A DNA stretch of 57,878 bases, taken from contig JAKPFY010000185.1 in the NCBI GenBank assembly GCA_029551185.1, positions 1 through 57,878 of the forward strand, given 5' to 3'. A program made the translations under genes and the position numbers. Within the stretch, counting starts at the first letter, position 1; the number at the start of each line of letters is the position of its first letter. Origin of the DNA: Bacillota bacterium. Lineage in GTDB: Bacteria > Bacillota > SHA-98 > UBA4971. Positions 1-8,037 of this stretch are shown here, in pieces. The notes beneath the pieces were generated by a model, which was not told where the DNA came from, made no database searches, and saw only the letters and a program-made list of their open reading frames with translations.

Positions 1-779
1 AAGTGTTCCGGAACGGCATTGTTAATGGTAACTTCGCCTCCGGTCATCGTTGCAGCGATGGCAAAGGTCCCTGCCTCCAGCCTGTCAGGGATTATCTCGT
101 GTGTAGCGCCGTACAACTTGTTTACGCCTTCGATCTTTATCGTGCCTGTACCTGCTCCGCGGATTCTGGCGCCCATTGAATTCAAAAGAATAGCCAGATC
201 AACTATTTCCGGGTCTCTGGCTGCGTTCTCCAGTATTGTCGTTCCCTCTGCAAGAGAGGCTGCCAACATCATATTGACGGTAGTCCCATGGCTGGCTTTT
301 CCCACATAAAAGCTAGTCCCTCGTAAGCGGTTCGCCTTCAGTTTCACATACCCGTGTTCCACGGTGACATCTGCGCCAAGGGCGCGAAACCCGTCCAAAT
401 GGAAGTTAATTCCCCTTGCGCCTATGACATCTCCCCCGGGGAAAGGCACCTCAGCAACGCCAAGACGCGCCAGAATCAATCCTGCTGTATAAAACGAAGC
501 TCGAAGTTGTCTGACCTTCTCATAGGACGGACGACAACAGTCTATGGAAGACCCGTCAATCTCATACGTCCCTGGTCGGATAAACCGCACGGAAACTCCG
601 ATTCCCGACAGGATCTCGCAAAGAACGTGCGCATCGGTATACTCAGGGACATTATGGAGAATTGTCTTGCCACACCCTAGGGCCGAGCCCACTAAAACCG
701 CAAGCGCGCTGTTCTTGGAACCATCAAGTCGGACTTGCCCACATAGTCGCTGACCACCGGTGACAGCAAATATTGCCAT
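1..779 (-). CDS. murA: UDP-N-acetylglucosamine 1-carboxyvinyltransferase (MurA), 3'-truncated
   Basis: First committed step of peptidoglycan synthesis in the cytoplasm: transfer of enolpyruvyl from PEP to UDP-GlcNAc. Reading from the ATG at 779 the protein begins MAIFAVTGGQRLCGQVRLDG and then has the substrate-binding Lys22-Asn23 pair, a PGG-x-VIGAR loop, and an ENAARDPEIVD segment typical of MurA. About 259 codons are present; the C-terminal third runs off the window edge. A G-rich Shine-Dalgarno (GGGGGG) lies just upstream of the start. The loop residue that is the catalytic Cys115 in E. coli is Asp117 here, as in mycobacterial MurA. That substitution is known to make MurA fosfomycin-insensitive while leaving it active. 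The gene is the last visible member of the ispDF/CBS-HutP series. Family assignment is firm; the resistance is inferred. Confidence 0.95.
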   Translation of the reverse strand, partial: MAIFAVTGGQRLCGQVRLDGSKNSALAVLVGSALGCGKTILHNVPEYTDAHVLCEILSGIGVSVRFIRPGTYEIDGSSIDCCRPSYEKVRQLRASFYTAGLILARLGVAEVPFPGGDVIGARGINFHLDGFRALGADVTVEHGYVKLKANRLRGTSFYVGKASHGTTVNMMLAASLAEGTTILENAARDPEIVDLAILLNSMGARIRGAGTGTIKIEGVNKLYGATHEIIPDRLEAGTFAIAATMTGGEVTINNAVPEH

Positions 780-896
780 CCATATCCCCCCAGGATCAAC
801 ATGAAACCGGCGTGGCCACGATAATTTGATTAAGGCGCATCTTTTCCTCAGCAGTTTGAGAAAGGCGCCGTATCACAGGCTTCACGCTTCTATACT

Positions 897-1667
897 CTAT
901 ATAATGCTATAACCGACTGCTAACTGCTCAGGACCGTCCACGAGAGCATGACCAAACCTTCCGAAAATCGCCACTGAGACTCTTCCTTCCCCGCGCACCA
1001 CAGCCATTTTGAAACCGCCGCCCAACCCGGGGTTGCTCATGGAGAGCTGAATAAAGGCATCCCTCACCGCATTGGAGATTGCGATCTTCTCACGAGGATC
1101 CTCAGAAATTACGCCAAGAGCCGCTGCCGCTGCTATCATGCTTTCCCGCAATTTCGCAGCAAGTCGATCCGCGCTCGCGCCTACCTGCGTGATAGCGCCC
1201 CTATACCCATAGCTTCGAATCTTGTCCAACCAATATCTTTCATACTCCCTGCTACGGGTCATTGCCAGGTATATTGAGGCAGCTTCCACCGAGATCTTTG
1301 TGACGCCTTCATCCCCTACCATCCCACTGACTATATCCCTGGCAGAGACTACTCCTATCAGATTCCCATCATCATTAACAACAGGCAGACCGGGTGTGGC
1401 AGCGTCCACTAACAAAGAACAGGCCTCTCTTATGCTACAGTCTACTGAAACATTAACGACTTTTGTGTTCATGACGTCTTTGGCGGTCAAATGTTCACTG
1501 TCAGGCCGGAGAAGGTCCCTATCGCCTATGACCCCGACTACCCGATCTTCTTTCATAACCAATATTACGGTATTGCCACTGTTTAGAAGAATTCTCCTAA
1601 GTTCTCCTATAGATGTATCAGGCGCGACCATAACAGGATCTTCATTCATGACTTGTCCAACTGTCAC
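897..1667 (-). CDS. CBS-domain pair fused to a HutP-like RNA-binding domain
   Basis: Residues about 4-118 form two CBS domains (VMNEDPVMV... and DVMNTKVVNV...), a module that usually binds adenosyl nucleotides. Residues about 128-256 match the HutP fold along its whole length: a helix with TRSREYERYW, a segment ITQVGASADRLAAKL, a helix ISNAVRDAFIQL, then GGGFKMAVVRGEGRVSVAIFG and a terminal VGYSII corresponding to VGINHI in Bacillus HutP. HutP is an antiterminator that binds RNA in response to L-histidine and Mg2+. From memory, the three HutP metal-ligand histidines align with Ile, Asn and Ile here, so the ligand may differ. The GTG at 1667 was chosen because GGGAGG sits 8 nt upstream; an earlier GTG at 1688 is possible. 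The gene overlaps the ispDF 3' end by 26 nt, so it is probably translationally coupled. Function unknown. Confidence 0.75.
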   Translation of the reverse strand: MTVGQVMNEDPVMVAPDTSIGELRRILLNSGNTVILVMKEDRVVGVIGDRDLLRPDSEHLTAKDVMNTKVVNVSVDCSIREACSLLVDAATPGLPVVNDDGNLIGVVSARDIVSGMVGDEGVTKISVEAASIYLAMTRSREYERYWLDKIRSYGYRGAITQVGASADRLAAKLRESMIAAAAALGVISEDPREKIAISNAVRDAFIQLSMSNPGLGGGFKMAVVRGEGRVSVAIFGRFGHALVDGPEQLAVGYSII

Positions 1668-2904
1668 TTGCAATACCTCCCTCGTCACGCGTCAGGGGTC
1701 TCGAAACAAGGCTACATGAAGCAAAACATGCTATCCCCTCACCGGCGCCGATAAACCCCAACCCTTCCATTGTAGTTGCTTTGATACCTACACAACTCTC
1801 AGCAATCCCAAGAATGCCACCAATATTCGTTCTCATCTCTTGAGCAAATTCCGATATTCTCGGTCTTTCAGCCAAGACCGTGATATCTACGTTGCCTACG
1901 GCATAGCCTTGACTTTCAGCGCGCTCTCGCACACAAGACAAAATGATTCCACTGGATATTCCTTCATATGATGGATCATCAGAAGGAAACATGGCGCCGA
2001 TATCTCCGAGAGCACAAGCGCCAAGAATCGCATCTGCGATTGCGTGAAGCACAACGTCAGCATCGGAATGACCCAAAAGACCCAACTCAAACGGAATATC
2101 TACCCCACCCAGTATCAAGCGTCTCCCGGGCACAAGCCTGTGGACATCAAATCCAATCCCTACTCGAACTCTCTGATGTTCCGCGCCGCCGGAACATAGT
2201 ATACCATTTTGAACCTTTAATTCGTCTATAGCTAGGTAAGAATCTGCAATCACTAAGTCTTCACGATAAGTAATCTTAATATTATCCAACTCATCCTCAA
2301 GCACTTTAACTTTAACGCCTTTTCTCTCCACAACCATGGAATCGTCAGTTGCAGTAAATCCATCTTGAGCTGCACTTACATATGCAGCTTCTATTATTTC
2401 ACGCCGAAAAGCCTGAGGAGTCCTTGCTGCCCGGATTGTGTCACGATCCAGCGTCCGGCCAATATATCCGTCTTCAACCGTTTTAATGGTATCTCTCATC
2501 GGAACAGATACAATTGCCGCGCCGTACTCCCGTGCAGCTTTTATTGTCGCCTCAATGGTAGACGCACGAACAAGAGGTCTTGCCGAATCATGGATTACAA
2601 CAATTTCACATTTGGGACCAAGGCTCCTCAGCCCACGAAAGACTGATTCCTGCCTAGTCGCTCCCCCGGGAACAACCTCCCTCACCTTAGAAAACCCGCC
2701 CCAAGCCCGAATAAGTGTCCATGTCAAGTCAATTTGTCGGGGATTTGCAATGACTATTACATCATCCACAGCCTCACAGGCTTCAAAAGCGGAAAGGGTA
2801 CGGATAAGAACAGGTTTACCTCTAAGTAGCAGGTAAGTCTTATTTTCTTTCATCCTCATTCTTCTTCCGGATCCTGCAGCAGCTATAAGAGCGCAAACGC
2901 TCAC
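1642..2904 (-). CDS. ispDF: Bifunctional IspD/IspF isoprenoid (MEP pathway) enzyme
   Basis: A 420-residue fusion. The N-terminal part (about 1-225) is 2-C-methyl-D-erythritol 4-phosphate cytidylyltransferase, with the nucleotide-binding start ALIAAAGSGRRM and the VIHDSARPLV and ATDDSMVVE motifs. The C-terminal part (about 245-405) is 2-C-methyl-D-erythritol 2,4-cyclodiphosphate synthase, with GIGFDVHRL, LLGHSDADVVLHAI and GDIGAMFP, which carry the zinc ligands. Together they catalyse two non-consecutive steps of cytosolic isoprenoid precursor synthesis. Start GTG at 2904, preceded by AGGAGG at good spacing. The gene follows the PIN-TRAM gene closely, as in the conserved yacL-ispD-ispF order of Bacillota; separate ispD and ispF genes are the more common arrangement there. 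Confidence 0.96.
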   Translation of the reverse strand: MSVCALIAAAGSGRRMRMKENKTYLLLRGKPVLIRTLSAFEACEAVDDVIVIANPRQIDLTWTLIRAWGGFSKVREVVPGGATRQESVFRGLRSLGPKCEIVVIHDSARPLVRASTIEATIKAAREYGAAIVSVPMRDTIKTVEDGYIGRTLDRDTIRAARTPQAFRREIIEAAYVSAAQDGFTATDDSMVVERKGVKVKVLEDELDNIKITYREDLVIADSYLAIDELKVQNGILCSGGAEHQRVRVGIGFDVHRLVPGRRLILGGVDIPFELGLLGHSDADVVLHAIADAILGACALGDIGAMFPSDDPSYEGISSGIILSCVRERAESQGYAVGNVDITVLAERPRISEFAQEMRTNIGGILGIAESCVGIKATTMEGLGFIGAGEGIACFASCSLVSRPLTRDEGGIASDSWTSHE

Positions 2905-2956
2905 TTGCCTACCTCCTGAAACTCTTCCCGTCGTATCCTTTTAATACCCGGACTTC

Positions 2957-4045
2957 TTACGTGCCCCTGGGCCTCGCAAATATCATCCTCCCGGCAGCAG
3001 TCTGAAGCACGCTGGTCACCGCCACCTCTACCTCTGCGCCGATAAAGCGCTTACCACCGTCAACTACCACCATGGTGCCGTCATCCAAATATGCTACCCC
3101 TTGTCCTGCTTCCTTACCGTCTTTGATGACATACACTGTCATCTCTTCTCCGGGCAACACTACAGGTTTAAGGGCATTAGCCAGCTCATTTATGTTCAAC
3201 ACCGGCACGCCTCTCAGCTGGGCTACTTTGTTTAGGTTAAAATCGTTTGTAACAATCTTGCCATTAGTGGATTGGGCCAATTTCAAGAGCCTTGAATCCA
3301 CATCAATGCCGTTCCCGACTTCTGTGTCAAGTATATGGATCTGGGCGCCGACTTCCTTTCGCATCTTACCAAGGACATCCAGACCCCTTCTCCCTCTGTT
3401 GCGTTTTAAGGGATCCGCTGAGTCCGCAATGTGTTGTAGTTCTTCCAAGATAAAGGTTGGGACGACAATTGTCCCATCTATGAAGCCGCTTTTACATATG
3501 TCCAGGATTCTACCGTCAATTATCACACTGGTATCGAGTATCTTAGGCGCACACAGACTCTGATGCTTCTGAGACTTGTCACGTTGACCGCCGACTACCC
3601 TTTCTACCGATTTAGGAACAGAAGTAAATAAGTTAAATAGATCCTCTCTCTTCTTAACGGCGACTTGCACACCCAGATAACCCATGAACAGGGTTAGTCC
3701 GATAGGCAGATAAACACCTACATAAGGAATCTGAGAAAACGGAAGGGTAAGCAAGACCGCAATAAGAAGAAAAACGATTGCACCGAAAGCGCCTGCTACA
3801 AGATCCTGCGTGGGCATCTTCTGTAACCTTGCCTCAAGTCCGGAAGCAAGTTTCTGTAAACCTCGAAAGGCCACCGGAAAAACGGACAGTCCAAAGAGCC
3901 CGCCGGCTAAAACTAAGACAACAAACACTGCAATGTTTACGCCCGTTCCGACACCTGTGAGCACAACCCTTGTGAGAAAACGATGAACAAAAAATCCAAT
4001 CAATGCACCCAGAGCAAGGGAAACGCCGTTTACCAGCTTATTCAT
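2957..4045 (-). CDS. yacL: Membrane-anchored PIN-TRAM domain protein (YacL family)
   Basis: About 362 residues. The first ~130 contain four hydrophobic membrane segments. A PIN nuclease domain follows (KILDTSVIIDGRILDICKSG with acidic metal-binding residues, then FILEELQHIAD and IVTNDFNLNKVA). The last ~65 residues form a TRAM RNA-binding domain (GKEAGQGVAYLDDGTMVVVDGG, with VGAEVEV-like strands). The family lies next to radA/ispD in many Bacillota; its cellular RNA target is not well established. The ATG at 4045 is preceded by AGAGGTGA at about 10 nt; a GTG at 4060 is an alternative. It precedes ispDF by 52 nt and is probably co-transcribed with it. Confidence 0.9.
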   Translation of the reverse strand: MNKLVNGVSLALGALIGFFVHRFLTRVVLTGVGTGVNIAVFVVLVLAGGLFGLSVFPVAFRGLQKLASGLEARLQKMPTQDLVAGAFGAIVFLLIAVLLTLPFSQIPYVGVYLPIGLTLFMGYLGVQVAVKKREDLFNLFTSVPKSVERVVGGQRDKSQKHQSLCAPKILDTSVIIDGRILDICKSGFIDGTIVVPTFILEELQHIADSADPLKRNRGRRGLDVLGKMRKEVGAQIHILDTEVGNGIDVDSRLLKLAQSTNGKIVTNDFNLNKVAQLRGVPVLNINELANALKPVVLPGEEMTVYVIKDGKEAGQGVAYLDDGTMVVVDGGKRFIGAEVEVAVTSVLQTAAGRMIFARPRGT

Positions 4046-4086
4046 TATCAGGCTTCTCACCTCTCTTTCTCCGGAAACATTTGATA

Positions 4087-4107
4087 GCCCCCTGGTAAAT
4101 TGGGGGC
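4087..4107 (-). terminator. GC-rich hairpin before the PIN-TRAM gene
   Basis: Perfect 6-bp stem GCCCCC/GGGGGC with a 9-nt loop, lying about 40 nt upstream of the PIN-TRAM start. In the minus direction it is followed by TATCAAATGTTTCC, a poor U-tract. It may be a weak terminator of carD read-through or an attenuator in the PIN-TRAM leader. Confidence 0.4.
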
Positions 4108-4258
4108 ATAAGCGGTGAGATTAACATTGCCTTCCTGGATTTATTATGGGAACTTGACCTCGTCTGTATCCTTATACCATCCGAAACTCCGAGAGCTCAT
4201 ATCTCAACAAAGGAGAAACTGAGGCGTTCTTCCCTCTTTTAGTGAAACGAAAGACTTG

Positions 4259-4278
4259 TCTTGAGGTTCCCACAAGAC
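4259..4278 (-). terminator. Probable carD terminator
   Basis: Inverted repeat GTCTTG/CAAGAC with an 8-nt loop immediately after the carD stop codon. Read on the minus strand it is followed by AAGTCTTTCGTTTC, which is moderately U-rich. Stem length is modest. Confidence 0.4.
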
Positions 4279-4287
4279 TGTTGGGCC

Positions 4288-4770
4288 TTATTGAAGGACT
4301 TCAGCTATTGCCTTCTCCACTTCCTCTTCATCAACACCTTCAGCAATCACCAGCTCACTGACGAGGATTTGCATTGCATTGTCCAGCATTCGACGCTCTC
4401 CTGTAGACAACCCTTTCTCCTTGTCGCGATAAGCTAAGTTTCTCACTACCTCTGCCACAGCAAAAACGTCGCCGGTTCTGATCTTTTCTAAGTTAGCTCT
4501 GTATCTACGGTTCCAGTTGGATGACATTTTCGTCTTATCGCTGGCCAGGACTTCATAGACCTTCTCAACATCTTCCTTGTCTATTACACCCCTTAAGCCT
4601 ACCTCGTCCGCGCTCTCAATGGGAACCATAACCCTCATGTCTCCCATTGGAATCCTGAGGATATAGTACTTCTGTTTTTCACCGAGAATCTCCCGTTCTT
4701 CAACAGCCTCAATAACACCTGCGCCGTGCATAGGGTAGACTACCTTATCACCTAATTCAAACATAGCCAT
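4288..4770 (-). CDS. carD: CarD/CdnL-family RNA polymerase-binding regulator
   Basis: 160 residues. The N-terminal RNA-polymerase-interaction domain (Tudor-like, shared with transcription-repair coupling factor) is visible as MFELGDKVVYPMHGAGVIEAVEEREI followed by YYILRIPMGDMRVMVPI. The C-terminal helical DNA-binding part contains WNRRYRANLEKIRTGD and LAYRDKEKGLSTGERRML. Members bind the polymerase beta subunit and stabilise open complexes, often at rRNA promoters. The ATG at 4770 was chosen because GGGGGGAAG stands just upstream and the family starts at this residue; an earlier in-frame start would add an unrelated 12-residue tail. It has its own near-consensus promoter, divergent from the small plus-strand gene. 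Confidence 0.93.
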   Translation of the reverse strand: MAMFELGDKVVYPMHGAGVIEAVEEREILGEKQKYYILRIPMGDMRVMVPIESADEVGLRGVIDKEDVEKVYEVLASDKTKMSSNWNRRYRANLEKIRTGDVFAVAEVVRNLAYRDKEKGLSTGERRMLDNAMQILVSELVIAEGVDEEEVEKAIAEVLQ

Positions 4771-4898
4771 TACTTCCCCCCAATCATCTAGATAGTCATC
4801 CGGCACCCCTGATCTCCGCTAAGGGAGGAAAGCTGCCCATTGCCTCGGCATTTGTGAGGTTCATGACCTTCTGATTCTTCTATACTCATATACAATTA

Positions 4899-4928
4899 AT
4901 TTTAACATTCATCTGAGTCAGGTGTCAA
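4899..4928 (-). promoter_or_regulatory. Sigma-A-type promoter of carD
   Basis: On the minus strand, TTGACA (4928-4923), an 18-nt spacer and TAAAAT (4904-4899). This predicts a transcript start near 4892 and a leader of about 120 nt before carD. Confidence 0.6.
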
Positions 4929-4990
4929 TTCAGACCCGGCCTCTTCCATTATAGGAATATACTGCAACTTTTCATCAAAGAGTCATGTCG

Positions 4991-5020
4991 TTGACAACCC
5001 TTGAACCCTATCGCTATAAT
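4991..5020 (+). promoter_or_regulatory. Consensus sigma-A promoter of the small plus-strand gene
   Basis: Perfect -35 TTGACA at 4991-4996 and perfect -10 TATAAT at 5015-5020, separated by 18 nt. The predicted start near 5027 leaves a leader of about 55 nt. The carD promoter diverges from the same interval. Confidence 0.75.
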
Positions 5021-5081
5021 TGAATCATGAGAAACAGTCCAAAACCTCTTTTGAAAATCCTTGAGGCGGGGTGACTTATTT

Positions 5082-5477
5082 ATGGAGCACCTAGATTGCA
5101 ATACATTCCAGGAAGCCGTATCTCGTTGCCTCGTCAGACATAAGAGCATTCTTGATTGCACCTCGAAACTGGATGAGGCCAGCGCCCGCGTTAACCGCGC
5201 TATTGCAAAAGCGGTAACCACATGCGGTTGCCTGAAAATCTCTGCAGCCAGGCAGACTTTCCCTTCTTGCGTATCATTCTCAGAGCTTCGCAATTATACC
5301 ACATCACACATTGAAGGCTCTCTTTGCCCTGAGTGCCGCGAAGTATTGGAGAGCGAAATCGGACGCACCCTCTTTTACCTGGCAGCCCTATGCGACCTGC
5401 TTGATCTTGATATTGAAGAAGTCATGGAACAAGAACGAGAGAGATTATCAACACTTGGAATCTTCAATCTCACATAA
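5082..5477 (+). CDS. Conserved small protein of unknown function (MazG-like helical ending)
   Basis: 131 residues, no signal peptide or membrane segment, largely helical by inspection. Characteristic stretches are DEASARVNRAIAKAVTTCGC, the CPECREVLESEIGRTLFYL segment and a terminal LSTLGIFNL. It has two CxC/CxxC-like cysteine pairs (CGC, CPEC). I recognise the pattern as a protein recurring near radA/carD genes in anaerobic Bacillota, but know no assigned function. The region after CREVLE resembles all-alpha NTP pyrophosphohydrolases, though the acidic metal motif of those enzymes is not obvious. The ATG at 5082 is preceded by GGGGTGA at 7 nt. It is alone on the plus strand, with a perfect consensus promoter, and converges on radA. 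Confidence 0.8.
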   Translation: MEHLDCNTFQEAVSRCLVRHKSILDCTSKLDEASARVNRAIAKAVTTCGCLKISAARQTFPSCVSFSELRNYTTSHIEGSLCPECREVLESEIGRTLFYLAALCDLLDLDIEEVMEQERERLSTLGIFNLT

Positions 5478-5535
5478 GATACATCACAAAATATGGCGTT
5501 TGCACCTTGTCACCGACAACATGAAGACTTGCCGG

Positions 5536-6897
5536 TCACCGTTTCATTGCAAAATCCAAAGCTTCACTTATGGTTCTTACCTGCACAATCCGGAGATTCT
5601 CATGATTCGTCAAGAGCCCGGTGTTGGAAGCAGGAATAATGCACTGTTTGAAACCCAACTTAGCAGCTTCAGCAACCCTTGATTCTATACGATTGACTGC
5701 TCGAATCTCTCCGGAAAGCCCAACCTCTCCAATGATTACAAGATCCTGATGACATAGAGCATTTCGAAAACTCGATGCTATGGCGCAAGCAATGGCGAGA
5801 TCCGTCGATGGCTCATTTAGCCTAACGCCTCCTGCGACACTAACGTAGACGTCACATGATGACAACCCTAACCCGGCACGTTTTTCGAGAACAGCAAGAA
5901 TTATGGCAACCCTGTTTGAATCTACCCCTGTCGCAGTTCGTCTGGGAACACCGAAAGGAGTGCGAGTTGTAAGGGCTTCAACCTCAGCAAGAATAGGACG
6001 TGTTCCTTCAACACTCGCAGTGACACAAGCACCACTAACCATGTGTGACCTACCGGATAGGAAGACTTCTGACGGGTTGCTGATCTCGGAGAGGCCTGTA
6101 TCTCGCATTTGAAATACCCCGATTTCATTGGTAGACCCGAATCTGTTTTTTACACATCTTAGAATCCTAAAACTCAGGTGGCGCTCTCCTTCGAAATAAA
6201 GCACAGTATCAACCATATGTTCAAGCACCCTTGGACCTGCTATCGCCCCTTGTTTTGTGACATGTCCCACAATGCAAACTGGGATCTCAAGCTCCTTTGC
6301 CTTTCTCATGAGCCGGCCTGCGCACTCACTCACCTGAGACACGCTTCCCGGCGAGGAACTTAAGTCTTTGGTAAAAACAGTTTGAATCGAGTCCACAATA
6401 ACAAGCCCGGGAGATATGCTCTCAATCCAGTGCTCAATTCTTTCCATGTCCACTTCGGACAGAACCAGCAGATTATCAGAGTGAATCCCCAGTCTGTCCC
6501 CCCGAAGTTTGACTTGATTGGAAGACTCTTCCCCTGAGACATATAAGACATGAACATCGCGACTGACAGCTCCGGATACTTGAAGGAGAAGTGTGGACTT
6601 ACCTATACCGGGATCCCCTCCGATTAAGACGAGAGACCCGGGGACTATTCCCCCGCCCAGGACTCTGTCGAGTTCAGCGATACCGCTGGTAAGCCGCGTC
6701 GCTCCTCCGCTCTCCAATTCAGTGATGGGACGAGGGGCGCTTCCTATTGAAACATCCCCGAATGGCCTGACAGATTTAGGGCTCTCCATTTCCTCAATCA
6801 GAGAGCCCCATTGGCCGCATGAGGGACATTTCCCAAGCCATCTCGGAGTCTCGTACCCGCAGTCTTTGCATACATACTTCGTCTTTTGCTTCGCCAT
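5536..6897 (-). CDS. radA: DNA repair/recombination protein RadA (Sms)
   Basis: 453 residues, the usual length. The order is an N-terminal zinc finger (YVCKDCGYETPRWLGKCPSC), a RecA-like ATPase core with Walker A GGDPGIGKST, the RadA-specific KNRFGS motif near residue 250, and a C-terminal Lon-protease-like domain (VYVSVAGGVRLNEPSTDLAI) without the protease dyad. RadA promotes branch migration and processing of recombination intermediates. Start ATG at 6897 with GGGAAGGAAACGA upstream. In Bacillus radA lies between clpC and disA; here the lipoate-ligase-like and DUF1893 genes lie between clpC and radA, and no disA follows. Confidence 0.97.
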   Translation of the reverse strand: MAKQKTKYVCKDCGYETPRWLGKCPSCGQWGSLIEEMESPKSVRPFGDVSIGSAPRPITELESGGATRLTSGIAELDRVLGGGIVPGSLVLIGGDPGIGKSTLLLQVSGAVSRDVHVLYVSGEESSNQVKLRGDRLGIHSDNLLVLSEVDMERIEHWIESISPGLVIVDSIQTVFTKDLSSSPGSVSQVSECAGRLMRKAKELEIPVCIVGHVTKQGAIAGPRVLEHMVDTVLYFEGERHLSFRILRCVKNRFGSTNEIGVFQMRDTGLSEISNPSEVFLSGRSHMVSGACVTASVEGTRPILAEVEALTTRTPFGVPRRTATGVDSNRVAIILAVLEKRAGLGLSSCDVYVSVAGGVRLNEPSTDLAIACAIASSFRNALCHQDLVIIGEVGLSGEIRAVNRIESRVAEAAKLGFKQCIIPASNTGLLTNHENLRIVQVRTISEALDFAMKR

Positions 6898-6958
6898 TCG
6901 TTTCCTTCCCGTCCATGTGTTGACACAAAGCCAAAGTCCCTTATAAGGTCACTTATAC

Positions 6959-8023
6959 TTAGTGAGACTTGCAGATAGCTTGCGCAAAATCTAAAGGAGC
7001 AACCCCAGGAGATTCAATAGATAGGTCTCGGTACACTCGGGATATTGCCTCTTCGATATCAGAGATGTCCCGGCGCACTCCGACGAGGGTCTCTTCAATA
7101 TCACTGAGGCGGTCCTTTGGATAGAAGGTGAAATCCCCGGAAATGGATATGTCACTAATGATATCTCCTTGAACTATATGAGTTACAGTTATCAGCCCGC
7201 CTGGGGCCTTGTAACTCCTCTCTGAGACCTGGGCCCCTGATGTGATCTTAACTTTCATGTAACCCTCATCACCATCTGCCAGATCTCGCCTTCTGAAGAG
7301 GAAATCGTCGGACATCATTTCTTTCTCCAGATCACAGGCTTTCTCATAAACGTCACGCTCTAGGTTAACTTCTTCCAATGCGCCCAGTCTCTGAGCGAAA
7401 TTCCTAATAAGCAAGTCCTCAACTTCCCTTCGGGGAGGCATTGTTCCGGTCTCCTTAAGCACACTGGATACATTGTCCTCCAGAGACTTATGGACTTTAT
7501 CACGAAACTTCTCGCTGGGCACCTTAAGTATGTTAGCCATCTCCCTGGAATCAAAGTCTAAGATGATATTGCCTACAAATACCACACACTCGCCTATGTC
7601 AGCCCCGCCTAACCCTGATACCTTACGGCCTTCCTCTGTCACTACGTCATTTACCGGTCTAAAAGATGCGCTGACTCCGAGTTGGCGATATGTCTCAACG
7701 CACGGACCGGCAATAAGTTCATACAAGGACGAAATTCTCCGAGGAAAATCAGGATTGTCCCGCCTGACAATGAATTGAAAGAAAACCTGATTTCTATCGA
7801 GGAGTGTAGTCCCTCCCCCAATTTCTCTACGCATCACTGATATGCCGTTCTTGCGGCAATACTCCAAGTCCACTGCCTTGTTAGCATCTTGGAAGTACCC
7901 TACGCTGACAATCGTATGAACAGGTGAGACCAAAATGAGAGCCTCGTGACCCATCTTAGCTAACGCATGAAAAATGAGCATTGACATTTGCCCCTCTAAA
8001 CATCCTAGGCGATACACTTTCAC
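6959..8023 (-). CDS. Lipoate-protein ligase A family protein
   Basis: 354 residues. A biotin/lipoate ligase catalytic domain occupies about 1-240. It contains the acyl-adenylate site VMRREIGGGTTLLDRNQVFFQF (compare RRxSGGGxVxHD) and RKVSGLGGADIG, which holds the conserved catalytic lysine. A C-terminal accessory domain (about 255-350: KITSGAQVSERSYKAPGGLI and ISGDFTFYP) matches the small lipoate-ligase domain that archaea encode separately. It probably attaches lipoate or octanoate to an acceptor such as glycine-cleavage H protein, although no acceptor is encoded nearby. GTG start at 8023 with GGGGGTAA upstream. It follows the DUF1893 gene by 14 nt and is probably in its operon. Substrate is not determined. 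Confidence 0.85.
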   Translation of the reverse strand: MKVYRLGCLEGQMSMLIFHALAKMGHEALILVSPVHTIVSVGYFQDANKAVDLEYCRKNGISVMRREIGGGTTLLDRNQVFFQFIVRRDNPDFPRRISSLYELIAGPCVETYRQLGVSASFRPVNDVVTEEGRKVSGLGGADIGECVVFVGNIILDFDSREMANILKVPSEKFRDKVHKSLEDNVSSVLKETGTMPPRREVEDLLIRNFAQRLGALEEVNLERDVYEKACDLEKEMMSDDFLFRRRDLADGDEGYMKVKITSGAQVSERSYKAPGGLITVTHIVQGDIISDISISGDFTFYPKDRLSDIEETLVGVRRDISDIEEAISRVYRDLSIESPGVAPLDFAQAICKSH

Positions 8024-8037
8024 GAAAGGTTACCCCC

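Noticed and set aside
5311-5682. Second plus-strand frame overlapping the small gene at 5.1-5.5 kb
   Set aside because: It runs through the end of the small gene and into radA antisense sequence; its protein looks random.
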